From the NCBI GenBank assembly GCA_002083525.1, contig LWDM01000026.1, positions 125,939-189,938 on the forward strand: a stretch of 64,000 nt of DNA, given 5' to 3'. How positions within the stretch are numbered: the first letter of the stretch is position 1; each line of letters begins with the position of its first letter. The position numbers were made by a program, and so were the translations under genes. Below, in pieces: positions 26,652 to 35,384 of the stretch. The stretch comes from Proteobacteria bacterium SG_bin9. GTDB taxonomy: Bacteria > Pseudomonadota > Alphaproteobacteria > Rhizobiales > Xanthobacteraceae. Under the pieces are notes generated by a model. That model searched no databases and was not told the origin of the DNA. It saw only the letters and a list, made by a program, of their open reading frames with translations.

Positions 26652-27901
26652 TGCACTTCTGTTCGCGCTGCTTGTATACGTCTCATCACCCGTTGCATCT
26701 TGTTTTCGATGCCGACGGCGTCTGCAGCGGATGCCGCATCCATGAAGAGAAGGATGCACGGGACTGGTCCGAGCGATCAGAAAAACTGAAATCGATTTTC
26801 GACGTCTACAGAAACCGGTCGGGCCGAAACTATGATTGCATCGTTCCGGTCAGCGGTGCGCGCGATTCTTACTTCATCGTGCACACCGTTAAGAACGTTT
26901 ACGGTCTGAATCCGCTGCTGGTGACCTACAACAAGCAATACAACACCGATGTCGGTGTACGTAACCTGGCGAGGCTGCGGACGGTGTTCGACTGCGATCT
27001 GATGACCTTGACGGTGAATCCCGACACGGTGAAACGGATCACGCGATCCACGTTTCGAAGGTTCGGCAGCGTATATTGGCACTGCCTTGCGGGTCAGACC
27101 GTCTATCCCGTTCAGATCGCAGTGAAGTTCAAGATCCCTCTGATTGTATGGGGTGCGCATCAAGGCGTCGATCAAGTCGGGATGTTCAGCCACGACGATG
27201 AAGTCGAGATGACGCGGCGCTATCGCAAGCAGCACGATCTCATGGGCTATGAGGCCGAGGATCTGATCGACGAATTTGATAATGTCACCGCGCCGGATGT
27301 CACGCCTTACGTCTACCCCGATAATCGGGAACTCGAGCAGGTCGGCGTGCGCGGCATCTATCTCAACAACTATATTCGCTGGGATTCGCGTGCCCAGCAC
27401 GAAAGCATGATTGGAAAGTACGGCTACGAGACGGCGCCCCAGACGCGTACGTTCGATACTTATAACGACGTCGATTGCTGGAACTATTCAGACGTTCACG
27501 ACTACATCAAGCTGCTCAAGCACGGCTTCGGCAAGGTCGTTGACCATGCCTGCCGGGAAATTCGTCTGCGGCGCATGAGCCGCGAGACGGCGATCGATCT
27601 TGTGAAACCGTTGCTCTTTGCAAAACCATCCAACCTTACGTTGCTCTTGGATTGGCTTGGAATCACGGAGAATGCGTTCCACTATGTCGTCGACCAGCAT
27701 CGCAATCGTCAGTTCTGGTCGCGAGACGATGCGTGGGAGTGGCAGTTCGGAGTGGACCTGCCGCAAGGATGGGCGCAAAGCGGCGATCCCGATCAGGCTC
27801 TCCCTTCCGTTGGCGAGCATCGGGACTTCATTCTCACGGGTAAGGATGCGAGCACCGATCGCGCGGACAGTTACATTCTGATCGGAAAAGGGACTGCCTG
27901 A
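26651..27901 (+). CDS. Second N-acetyl sugar amidotransferase-like protein with altered PP-loop
   Basis: 416 residues. The N-terminal zinc motif is present (Cys4, Cys7, Cys25, Cys28), but the PP-loop reads SGARDS at residues 68-73 where active relatives have SGGKDS. The overall architecture otherwise follows WbpG-type enzymes, with a longer C-terminus. It overlaps the HisF-like gene by one base. It could be a diverged amidotransferase acting on another position or a regulatory subunit. The Arg substitution does not by itself prove inactivity, since Lys is not invariant in the family. No HisH/HisF pair of its own is present. Confidence 0.75.
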   Translation: MHFCSRCLYTSHHPLHLVFDADGVCSGCRIHEEKDARDWSERSEKLKSIFDVYRNRSGRNYDCIVPVSGARDSYFIVHTVKNVYGLNPLLVTYNKQYNTDVGVRNLARLRTVFDCDLMTLTVNPDTVKRITRSTFRRFGSVYWHCLAGQTVYPVQIAVKFKIPLIVWGAHQGVDQVGMFSHDDEVEMTRRYRKQHDLMGYEAEDLIDEFDNVTAPDVTPYVYPDNRELEQVGVRGIYLNNYIRWDSRAQHESMIGKYGYETAPQTRTFDTYNDVDCWNYSDVHDYIKLLKHGFGKVVDHACREIRLRRMSRETAIDLVKPLLFAKPSNLTLLLDWLGITENAFHYVVDQHRNRQFWSRDDAWEWQFGVDLPQGWAQSGDPDQALPSVGEHRDFILTGKDASTDRADSYILIGKGTA

Positions 27902-27957
27902 CGGCGGGCGAATGCCTGCTTATTGCCAGTCAGCGCTGCAATCCACAGGAACCTTGA

Positions 27958-28377
27958 ATGCACGAGCACACACAAAAGCACAAACCACCGGTCGAGCAGA
28001 GCTCCGATCGAAGCTTTGGTTTTGTCTTCGCCGCGTTCTTCGCGATCCTTGCGCTTTATCCGTTAACGAAGGGACAGGGCATTCACGTCTGGCTGCTGGC
28101 AGCGTCCGGAGCGCTTGTCCTTGTTGCGCTTCTGTTTCCGAAAATTCTCGCTCCCGCCAACTGGCTTTGGATGAAGTTTGGCGGCGTCATGCACAAGATC
28201 ATGAGCCCGGTCATCCTGGCGGTGCTGTTCTATCTGCTGATCTTCCCCACAGCGATCATCAAGCGATTGTTCGGCGGCGTTTCGCTGCAACTTCGATTTG
28301 ACCGCGATGCCCCGAGCTATTGGATCAAGCGCGATCCGCCGGGGCCATCCGCGGATTCCTTTAATAATCAGTTCTAG
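27958..28377 (+). CDS. SxtJ-like small membrane protein
   Basis: A 139-residue integral membrane protein with about three hydrophobic segments (residues 20-37, 44-60, 78-99) and a polar C-terminal tail. It resembles the SxtJ family, named from the saxitoxin cluster, whose members sit beside NodU/CmcH-type carbamoyltransferases. The same arrangement holds here. AGGA eight bases before the ATG supports the start. Its biochemical role is unknown. Membrane recruitment of the carbamoyltransferase is a reasonable guess. Confidence 0.72.
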   Translation: MHEHTQKHKPPVEQSSDRSFGFVFAAFFAILALYPLTKGQGIHVWLLAASGALVLVALLFPKILAPANWLWMKFGGVMHKIMSPVILAVLFYLLIFPTAIIKRLFGGVSLQLRFDRDAPSYWIKRDPPGPSADSFNNQF

Positions 28378-28390
28378 ACGGAGATCGCCG

Positions 28391-28543
28391 ATGCTCATGT
28401 TTCTCAAGGAATTTTGGACGTTCGTCCGCGTCCGAAAAAAATTCTGGCTGTTTCCGATCATGGTTATGATGGTTTTGCTGGGTGCTCTGATTGTTTTCGG
28501 ACAAGGCAGTGCGATCGCCCCCTTCATCTACACGCTTTTCTGA
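28391..28543 (+). CDS. DUF5989/SxtK-like single-span membrane peptide
   Basis: A 50-residue peptide: a basic N-terminal segment (EFWTFVRVRKKFW) followed by one hydrophobic helix (IMVMMVLLGALIVF). GGAG about eight bases before the ATG at 28391 supports this start over the longer open frame. Peptides of this type follow SxtJ-like genes and precede carbamoyltransferases in many glycan loci. Ten bases separate it from the carbamoyltransferase. The function is unknown. Confidence 0.72.
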   Translation: MLMFLKEFWTFVRVRKKFWLFPIMVMMVLLGALIVFGQGSAIAPFIYTLF

Positions 28544-28552
28544 TTTGCTCAG

Positions 28553-30388
28553 ATGCTGATCCTCGGAATTTCGGCGCTCTATCACGACAGCGCTGCGGTC
28601 ATTCTGCGCGACGGTGAGATCATTGCCGCCGCGCAGGAAGAGCGATTTTCGCGCAAGAAGCACGATGCTGGATTTCCCCGACACGCGATCGCCTATTGTC
28701 TTGAGGAGGCCGGCGTTCGGGCGGAGGATGTCGACTACGTTTCGTTTTACGACAAGCCCTTCCTGAAGTTCGAGCGGCTACTGGAAACGTATGTCGCATT
28801 CGCTCCGCGCGGATTCTCCTCGTTCCGCACCGCGCTTCCGGTTTGGCTTCGTGAGAAGCTGTACTTCAAGGACTTGCTGTGTAAGGAGCTGAAAAAATTT
28901 GCACCGGATGTAGCCTGGGAAAAAAGACTACGTTTCTCGGAGCATCATCTCAGTCATGCTGCGAGCGCTTTCTTCCCGTCTCCCTTCGCGGAAGCCGCGG
29001 TTCTGACGATGGATGGAGTCGGCGAGTGGGCGACCACGTCGCTTGCCATCGGTCGTGGCAACCAGCTTGAAGTCGTGAAGGAGATCCACTTTCCTCACTC
29101 GCTGGGGCTGCTGTATTCCGCCTTCACCTATTATACCGGCTTCAAGGTGAACTCCGGCGAGTACAAGGTGATGGGCCTCGCGCCTTACGGCGAGCCGAAA
29201 TACGCGCAAACTATTTTCGACCACATCATTGACCTGAAACCGGATGGGTCATTCCGGCTCGATCAGTCGTATTTCGACTATTGCGCAGGTTTGACGATGA
29301 CCAGCGAGAAGTTCCACAAACTTTTCGGTGGCCCGCCGCGTTCGCCGGATCATCAGCTCCTCACCCAGCATCATATGGATCTGGCGGCGTCGGTACAGTT
29401 CGTGACGGAAGAGATTGTTCTGCGTTTGACGCGGGCGATCCGGCACGAGACCGGCATGCGGAATCTCTGTTTGGCGGGCGGCGTCGCGTTGAACTGCGTC
29501 GCCAACGGCAAGGTTCTGCGCGACGGCCATTTTGAGCAGATATGGGTGCAGCCGGCATCCGGTGACGCCGGGGGCGCGCTGGGTGCGGCGTTGGCAATTC
29601 ATCACCTTCATCTCAATCATGACAGGGGATCTGTCGGCCAGGACAAGATGCAAGGAGCCTATCTGGGGCCTTGCTTCGCGCAGGCGGACATTGAGCAGCG
29701 GTTGCGCAAGGCGGGCGCGGTGTTCGAGGTGCTCAAGGATGATGAGTTGATCGAAGCGAGCGCGACGGCCATGGCCGAGGGGAAGGCGCTCGGTTGGTTT
29801 CAGGGGCGAATGGAGTTCGGTCCGCGCGCGCTGGGCGCGCGGTCGATTCTCGCGGATGCGCGGTCTCCCGCCATGCAATCAATTCTGAATCTGAAAGTGA
29901 AGTTCCGGGAGTCATTCCGCCCCTTTGCGCCATCGGTGCTTCGCAGCGACGTTGCTGAATGGTTTGAACTGGATAGCGACAGCCCGTACATGTTGATGGT
30001 TGCCGACGTGGTGAAGGGGCGTCGCCGGTCGATGACGCAGGCAGAAAACGCCCTTTTCGGCATCGATAAGCTCAACGTGCCGCGATCCGAAATTCCGGCG
30101 GTTACCCATGTCGACTACTCAGCGCGCATACAGACCGTTCATCCGGACACCAATCCCCGTTATCACGAGCTTATTTCGGCGTTCAAACGCCGTACCGGTT
30201 GCCCTGTTATCATCAACACCAGCTTTAATGTCCGCGGCGAACCCATCGTTTGTACGCCCGAGGATGCATTCCGCTGTTTCATGGGCTCAAATATCGAGAC
30301 CCTGGCTGTCGGGAACTGCTTCTTGCACAAAGAAAACCAGGATCCCGCGCTAGCGTCGGACTATCTATCCGCATTCGAGCCGGATTGA
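28553..30388 (+). CDS. Carbamoyltransferase of the NodU/CmcH (SxtI) family
   Basis: A 611-residue enzyme with a YrdC-unrelated, Kae1-like N-terminal domain. ILGISALYHDSAA opens the ASKHA fold, and FSEHHLSHAASAFF supplies the metal-binding histidines. MDGVGEWATTS and LAGGVALNCVANGK are conserved nucleotide-binding segments. The C-terminal domain carries EFGPRALGARSILAD and INTSFNVRGEPIV. The family transfers carbamoyl from carbamoyl phosphate to a hydroxyl through carbamoyl-AMP. In this operon it should place an O-carbamoyl group on a sugar. It forms a unit with the two small membrane genes upstream. Confidence 0.93.
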   Translation: MLILGISALYHDSAAVILRDGEIIAAAQEERFSRKKHDAGFPRHAIAYCLEEAGVRAEDVDYVSFYDKPFLKFERLLETYVAFAPRGFSSFRTALPVWLREKLYFKDLLCKELKKFAPDVAWEKRLRFSEHHLSHAASAFFPSPFAEAAVLTMDGVGEWATTSLAIGRGNQLEVVKEIHFPHSLGLLYSAFTYYTGFKVNSGEYKVMGLAPYGEPKYAQTIFDHIIDLKPDGSFRLDQSYFDYCAGLTMTSEKFHKLFGGPPRSPDHQLLTQHHMDLAASVQFVTEEIVLRLTRAIRHETGMRNLCLAGGVALNCVANGKVLRDGHFEQIWVQPASGDAGGALGAALAIHHLHLNHDRGSVGQDKMQGAYLGPCFAQADIEQRLRKAGAVFEVLKDDELIEASATAMAEGKALGWFQGRMEFGPRALGARSILADARSPAMQSILNLKVKFRESFRPFAPSVLRSDVAEWFELDSDSPYMLMVADVVKGRRRSMTQAENALFGIDKLNVPRSEIPAVTHVDYSARIQTVHPDTNPRYHELISAFKRRTGCPVIINTSFNVRGEPIVCTPEDAFRCFMGSNIETLAVGNCFLHKENQDPALASDYLSAFEPD

Positions 30389-30432
30389 TCACCGTGCCTC
30401 CCATACCGTGTGAGTGTTAGCCAGGCGAGTGC

Positions 30433-31659
30433 ATGAAAGAGAAAGTCTTCGCAGCGCTGTTGCTGGTCATTTCCTTGACTGTGTCGCTTCTGATTTCCGA
30501 GGCGATCGCAAAGAAGGTGGTCGAATCGTCATTCGTCTATTGGTCTGCTTTCATTCCGGACGATCAGATCGGATGGCGGCTCAAGCCCAATGCGGATCTG
30601 GAGGTCGAGTGGTACGAGGGTGTCAAGCAGCGCATCATCACCAATCAGCTCGGCTATCGCGACAGCAAGAATCCGCAGGATGTCGCCGGCAGCACGGTCG
30701 TTACGATGCAAGGAGACTCCAATCTTCTCGGTTACGGAATCCAGTCGCCAAATTTGATTTCAAATGTCCTGGACGGGCTCCTGAACAAGGAGTCTCCCAA
30801 ACGATATTCCATTATTAACGCCGGAACTTCCGGCTACGATCTTCAAAATTACGTGCTGCAGTTTTCCGAGACTCAGAAGTCGTTCCGGCCCGCGCTGAAT
30901 TTCGTTTTCTTCAACATGGACAACGACCATCTCTATACGCTCCTGTCCACGCCTTATAATTTGCCAAGGCCGTTTCACGATTTGAAGGACGGCAAACTGA
31001 TCCTGAACTCGCCCGAATACAGGATCAGAAGTCAGCTTTACCCTCTGAAGTTCGTTCCAAGTCTCGCTAGCGAAGATCAGTTCGTTCGCGACTACTATTT
31101 CGGAACCTGGAAGTACGGATTCGTCGACGGTATCGGATCTCAATCGTTTCTTGCCTACCTGATCGGCAGCCGGCTTGGTTATCAAAACAAGGTTTCGAGC
31201 GCATTGGGATTTCATGCGAACCCGGAAACTGTGAACGCCGAGGACTACGCGCGAGGTTTCACGTTCTGTGTTCTCTCGCGCTATCAGGAGAAGTGGCATC
31301 CGATTTTCGATCGGGGACAGCAACTCATCGAGAAACTGTTGGGCACCTACACTGGCTTTTCGGCGACAAAAACCGTTGTTGTCTTGCTGCCTGACAAGCT
31401 TGACCTGGTTGACCGAAATGAACTGGACGCCATGTTTGCGAAGTATAATCCCGGCGCCTCACCGAAACCCGAGCCGTTCTATCAGCAAATGAAACGATCG
31501 ATTACAGACGCAGGCTTAAGCTATATCGATCTCAGGCCAATCTTTCTGATGCAGAAAGATTTGTCTGAGTTATACCTTCGGGGGAATTCGCATATCGGCC
31601 CTAAGGGACATGAGGTTATTGCCAACGTTCTTGCGGAATACATTCGAACAAATCAATAA
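30433..31659 (+). CDS. SGNH-hydrolase-like protein with N-terminal membrane anchor
   Basis: 408 residues. One hydrophobic segment at residues 5-24 is probably an uncleaved signal anchor. GDSNLLGYG (about residue 95) matches SGNH block I, NAGTSGYDL matches block II, and NSHIGPKGHEVIA near the C-terminus matches the block V His region, although the usual catalytic Asp position is Asn. Related extracytoplasmic proteins in polysaccharide loci act in acyl transfer or ester removal. Placement after the carbamoyltransferase suggests glycan O-modification. Base composition here looks visibly more AT-rich than in the flanks. Confidence 0.68.
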   Translation: MKEKVFAALLLVISLTVSLLISEAIAKKVVESSFVYWSAFIPDDQIGWRLKPNADLEVEWYEGVKQRIITNQLGYRDSKNPQDVAGSTVVTMQGDSNLLGYGIQSPNLISNVLDGLLNKESPKRYSIINAGTSGYDLQNYVLQFSETQKSFRPALNFVFFNMDNDHLYTLLSTPYNLPRPFHDLKDGKLILNSPEYRIRSQLYPLKFVPSLASEDQFVRDYYFGTWKYGFVDGIGSQSFLAYLIGSRLGYQNKVSSALGFHANPETVNAEDYARGFTFCVLSRYQEKWHPIFDRGQQLIEKLLGTYTGFSATKTVVVLLPDKLDLVDRNELDAMFAKYNPGASPKPEPFYQQMKRSITDAGLSYIDLRPIFLMQKDLSELYLRGNSHIGPKGHEVIANVLAEYIRTNQ

Positions 31660-31709
31660 GTTGGTTGTGTCATGTTGCGTATCGTAAGCTGTCCTGGCCG
31701 CGTTTTCTG

Positions 31710-33053
31710 ATGTTGGATCGCATTCAAATATTTCTTGCGATCGGGGTGTTGCTCGGCTCCCTCATCCTCACGTTTCGGGGCGCGCTTGGCGTGAACAGGA
31801 GGCTGGCCGTCGTCGATATCGGAGTCTGGTGGCTTGCATTCCTTGCGATCTACTCGATTCAGCCGGTGCTCTATTGGTTGGTCACGGGAGAATACCTGTC
31901 TGTCGCAACGAATCGGCTTGAACTTCTCCGGACGTCTTCGTCGGACTTTGCCGAGGTTGTGGGAATTTCGGCATGGTATGCGGTGGCATTCGTGCCGGCC
32001 TATTTCATGATGCGGCCCTCTCGCGTCCAGGACATTTCCATCGCGCGGATTGGCAATGACGTCCTGTTCCCGACAGTGTGTCTTTGTATCCTCGCATGGC
32101 TTTCAATTCGAATGCTTTTCCCGGATCTCCACTCAGGAACCGGATACGAGAGCAAGTTCCTCAATCTCAGTCAGGAATCGCTCGGCGCGCGACGTATTCA
32201 TAAGTTTGCACTGGCGTTCTTGATCATTTCTGATCTCATCTTGATTGTCGCGTTCCTTCAGCGCCGCGAGCTACGCAAGTGGGTCCTCATCTGGCTTCCG
32301 GCCCTGGTGCTGCTGGTAAATCCGGGCAGCTCTCGCGGTGCGGTTGCTTTGTTGCTCATTGTATTTTTGATCTCGTGGCACGCGCTGGTTCGTCCGATCC
32401 CGAGAATCGTGTGGATGCTGGCCGCTCTTGGCGGGATTCTGGCATTCAACCTTCTCGGCGCCGTCCGTAGTTATGGTTACCTTCCAAGCACGTCGGAGAT
32501 ATTCCCCTGGCTGATTGCGTCCGGTGAGTTCGAGCACATCTTCGGAAATGCCGTCGAATTGCGCCAAGCCGTACGCCAGGGTTTAGACGTTCCCCAGACT
32601 GCGCGTTTTGCAGAACTCTTCGCCTTCGTTCCCAGCGAATATTTCAGCTTTGACAAAACAACTTTGGCCGACTGGTTCATGGAGACCTTCCACCCAGAAC
32701 TGAAGGCAACTGGTGGTGGACTGGCTTTTGGAATTATGGGGCAGGCAGTCATCGGTCTCGGCGCAATCGAAGCGATCGTGCGCGGCTTCATCTTTGGAAT
32801 TCTACTCGGCCTGGTATCCAACTATATGCTGAAGAACGCGAGCCGGCACTGGTGGGTATTCCCGGCCTACATTTATCTGCTGACGCGGACGTTCGATTCC
32901 GTTCGATCAACGATGTTCGGCTCGGTCTCCGATCTGCTGCAGATTTTCGTTCCCTTGATTGTACTTCTTTGCTGTGCGTCTGCCCTGCTTCGAGCTCTTC
33001 CTGAAATGAAAGCAGGCGGCGATCTGCGCGGCGCGCGCAACGAGTTGTCATGA
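31710..33053 (+). CDS. wzy: O-antigen polymerase-like membrane protein (Wzy candidate)
   Basis: About 447 residues with roughly ten to twelve hydrophobic segments and a large loop around residues 250-330 (FAELFAFVPSEYF), the topology of Wzy/O-antigen ligases. Sequence conservation in this class is low, so the call rests on topology and on being the only polytopic non-ABC protein in the operon, together with a Wzz-family gene at its end. ATG 31710 was chosen; an in-frame start at 31665 is possible. The stop overlaps the next start (ATGA). Confidence 0.68.
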   Translation: MLDRIQIFLAIGVLLGSLILTFRGALGVNRRLAVVDIGVWWLAFLAIYSIQPVLYWLVTGEYLSVATNRLELLRTSSSDFAEVVGISAWYAVAFVPAYFMMRPSRVQDISIARIGNDVLFPTVCLCILAWLSIRMLFPDLHSGTGYESKFLNLSQESLGARRIHKFALAFLIISDLILIVAFLQRRELRKWVLIWLPALVLLVNPGSSRGAVALLLIVFLISWHALVRPIPRIVWMLAALGGILAFNLLGAVRSYGYLPSTSEIFPWLIASGEFEHIFGNAVELRQAVRQGLDVPQTARFAELFAFVPSEYFSFDKTTLADWFMETFHPELKATGGGLAFGIMGQAVIGLGAIEAIVRGFIFGILLGLVSNYMLKNASRHWWVFPAYIYLLTRTFDSVRSTMFGSVSDLLQIFVPLIVLLCCASALLRALPEMKAGGDLRGARNELS

Positions 33054-34528
33054 GTGGCGATCAAACAGCATTCCATCGAACTGCAGATGGCGCGCAAATG
33101 CCAGCGCCATTTCGCATTCTGACCATTGGCTGGAATCCGTGGTTCGCCAGGAAAATGCTGGGTCCCATACAGGACAGCATTGCACTCGTTTCCGATCACG
33201 GTGTCGTCGGCGATCCGGACAGGATCGAGCGCATAAAAATGCCAGGTGGCATGCGTGTCATTGCTCTGTCACCCCGCAAAGGACGAACGCTACCCGCGCC
33301 CGATCTGCAGTTTCTTGCTTCGCTCGAGGCGGCGGATGTTCCGAGTGTAAGAAACATGATACTCGGCGACCGTGTGCTGAACCAATTGCCGCCCGACACT
33401 GCCGTCGCCTACGCGTCGTTTCTGGGCAAGCGTATTGAAGCTGCGATTGGCGAAACACGGCCAGATCTCGTATTGGGATCGTTCGACAGTCTGCATTCGG
33501 GTATGGGGCTCGCGGTCGCCAGGAAAATGGGCGTGCCCTGGGTCTCGTTGGTCTACACGGCGATCCCGGCCGGCCAAACTGCGTTCAGCACGCAGATGAA
33601 TCCAAATGCGCTGTTGCCAATTACGCGGAAGAAAGACGAGCAGCTTTACGATGAAGCGCAGGCCATTATTGACGGCTTCCGCCAGCGTGATCCGAAGATT
33701 TACCGTAACGTCGCTTTGAGCGACGTTCGTTTCACCATTCGCCGGCTGGGCATGCATGTCGTCAACTTGATCGACCGATTTTTTTCCACGCCGGAAGAGG
33801 GGCGTGATCCATACACGTGGCCCACTATTCGCAGGCGTATGCGGGATGTTCTTCGGCGCGCGTGGAACAACGCAACTCTACCGAGGCGATCGTTCGTTCA
33901 CGAGCCGCCTGTCGGCAATTTTGCATACTATCCTCTGCATATGCAGCCGGAGTCGTCGGTCGATAATTGGGCGCCGTTCTACCAAGACCAGCTTGCCTTG
34001 GCTCAACTCGTGCTCCGTGCGCTCCCGGCGGACTTTTCATTGGTCGTCAAGCTGCACTTTATCGATCCGGATAACTACAGCAGGGCGGAGCTGAAAAAAC
34101 TTCTCAAGCTCCCGGGTGTGAAGGTTGCGGATCCGCTATCGCCGTCACGTCTGTTTCTTGAGGCCACAAAGCTGGTGATCGGGATTCAAGGGACCGCCTG
34201 CCTCGAGGCAGGGTTGATGGGAAAGCCGACGCTGATCTTCGGCGACTCGCCGTATCAATACTTCCCCAACACCGAGCGCGCGAGGGACGTAAACAGCCTG
34301 CAACAGCAGATCGACAGTCTGATCGCGCGGCCGAGCCCATCCGACGCTCAAATTAGGGAATGCGTGGCCGAGTATATTTCACGCTTTCAAAACGGGTCGT
34401 GCAACGACTGGAACATAAGTCCTTCGCCAGCCGAATCCAAAAATCTCACGAAGCTCTTCGAGAAGCTCATCAGCTACTACCGCTCCGGCACGCCGGCCGC
34501 GGTAGAAGCGGCCGCAAGGCGCAACTAA
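33050..34528 (+). CDS. Putative glycosyltransferase, capsule KpsC/KpsS-like
   Basis: A 492-residue soluble protein with a GT-B-like layout. The C-terminal half contains FAYYPLHMQPESSV, VVKLHFIDPD and GIQGTACLEAGLMGKPTLIFG. These resemble the capsular polysaccharide proteins that handle CMP-activated ketoses such as Kdo. I infer a transferase role. Among the glycosyltransferases here it is the best candidate for using CMP-pseudaminic acid, because the other three are GT4-like and use NDP-sugars. Overlap with the wzy stop shows co-translation. Confidence 0.6.
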   Translation: MSGDQTAFHRTADGAQMPAPFRILTIGWNPWFARKMLGPIQDSIALVSDHGVVGDPDRIERIKMPGGMRVIALSPRKGRTLPAPDLQFLASLEAADVPSVRNMILGDRVLNQLPPDTAVAYASFLGKRIEAAIGETRPDLVLGSFDSLHSGMGLAVARKMGVPWVSLVYTAIPAGQTAFSTQMNPNALLPITRKKDEQLYDEAQAIIDGFRQRDPKIYRNVALSDVRFTIRRLGMHVVNLIDRFFSTPEEGRDPYTWPTIRRRMRDVLRRAWNNATLPRRSFVHEPPVGNFAYYPLHMQPESSVDNWAPFYQDQLALAQLVLRALPADFSLVVKLHFIDPDNYSRAELKKLLKLPGVKVADPLSPSRLFLEATKLVIGIQGTACLEAGLMGKPTLIFGDSPYQYFPNTERARDVNSLQQQIDSLIARPSPSDAQIRECVAEYISRFQNGSCNDWNISPSPAESKNLTKLFEKLISYYRSGTPAAVEAAARRN

Positions 34529-34542
34529 GCAATCAGCATATC

Positions 34543-35340
34543 ATGCGCACCAAAGCATACGATCCAGCCTCCGGCCGCTTGCTGTATTTTGACCGCGAAG
34601 CCAGCAGCGAGTTCTGGGATGACAAATGGCAGAAGTCTGCTGCAGAGACGTTCGCTAATCCACCGCGCCACGGGCAGACTGTTGCGGTCACCCGTAAGTA
34701 TCTTCCGGAGGCTTCGCGCATTCTCGAGGGTGGATGTGGCATCGGTGACGTGGTGCATGCGCTCGATAAAGCGGGGTACCGAGCTTACGGCGTCGATTTT
34801 GCTCCCCGGATCATCGAGGCGATCAATCAAAACTGGCCGCATCTGGATGTTCGCCAGGGCGATGTAAGAAGTCTGCCTTGGGAAGATGGTTTCTTTGACG
34901 GCTATTGGTCGTTCGGCGTCATCGAGCATTTTCTAGATGGCTATGATCCGATTGCGCGTGAGATGCATCGCGTTCTTAAGCCGGGCGGCCATCTCTTCCT
35001 GACGTTTCCAGCATTCAATCCTTATCGAAAGCATCGGGCGGCGGCCGGTAAATACTCGCGTCTCGCTGAATTCGAGCATTCCATGCCACTGTTCTATCAA
35101 TTTGCTCTCGATCCACAGCGGGTACAGGACAGTTTTGAACGGCTCGGTTTCACACTGGCCGAAGGCCGCGGAACTAACGCTTTGGTTGGACTTGCAGACG
35201 AATTGCAGCCGGTCGCGGCCATGCAGCGGCTGCTTGAACGCCTGCATCCCCGTGCTGCTCCAGCGGTGAGTATGATCATGGATCGGTTGGCGGGGCGATA
35301 TATCGGGCACTCGAGCCTTCTCGTCCTGCGAAAGAACTGA
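34543..35340 (+). CDS. Class I SAM-dependent methyltransferase
   Basis: 265 residues. ILEGGCGIGDVVHAL is the SAM-binding motif I (about residue 65). VRQGDVRSLPW and GYWSFGVIEHFLDG are motifs II-IV, and HRVLKPGGHLFLTFP follows. The open frame extends upstream into the previous gene, but ATG 34543 starts just after that gene's stop. The acceptor is unknown; O-methylation of a sugar or of the chain end is likely given the operon. Confidence 0.8.
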   Translation: MRTKAYDPASGRLLYFDREASSEFWDDKWQKSAAETFANPPRHGQTVAVTRKYLPEASRILEGGCGIGDVVHALDKAGYRAYGVDFAPRIIEAINQNWPHLDVRQGDVRSLPWEDGFFDGYWSFGVIEHFLDGYDPIAREMHRVLKPGGHLFLTFPAFNPYRKHRAAAGKYSRLAEFEHSMPLFYQFALDPQRVQDSFERLGFTLAEGRGTNALVGLADELQPVAAMQRLLERLHPRAAPAVSMIMDRLAGRYIGHSSLLVLRKN

Positions 35341-35384
35341 GAAGCGGCTGTGTTGCAGGGGTTTTCGGAACACGCCGAGGCGGA

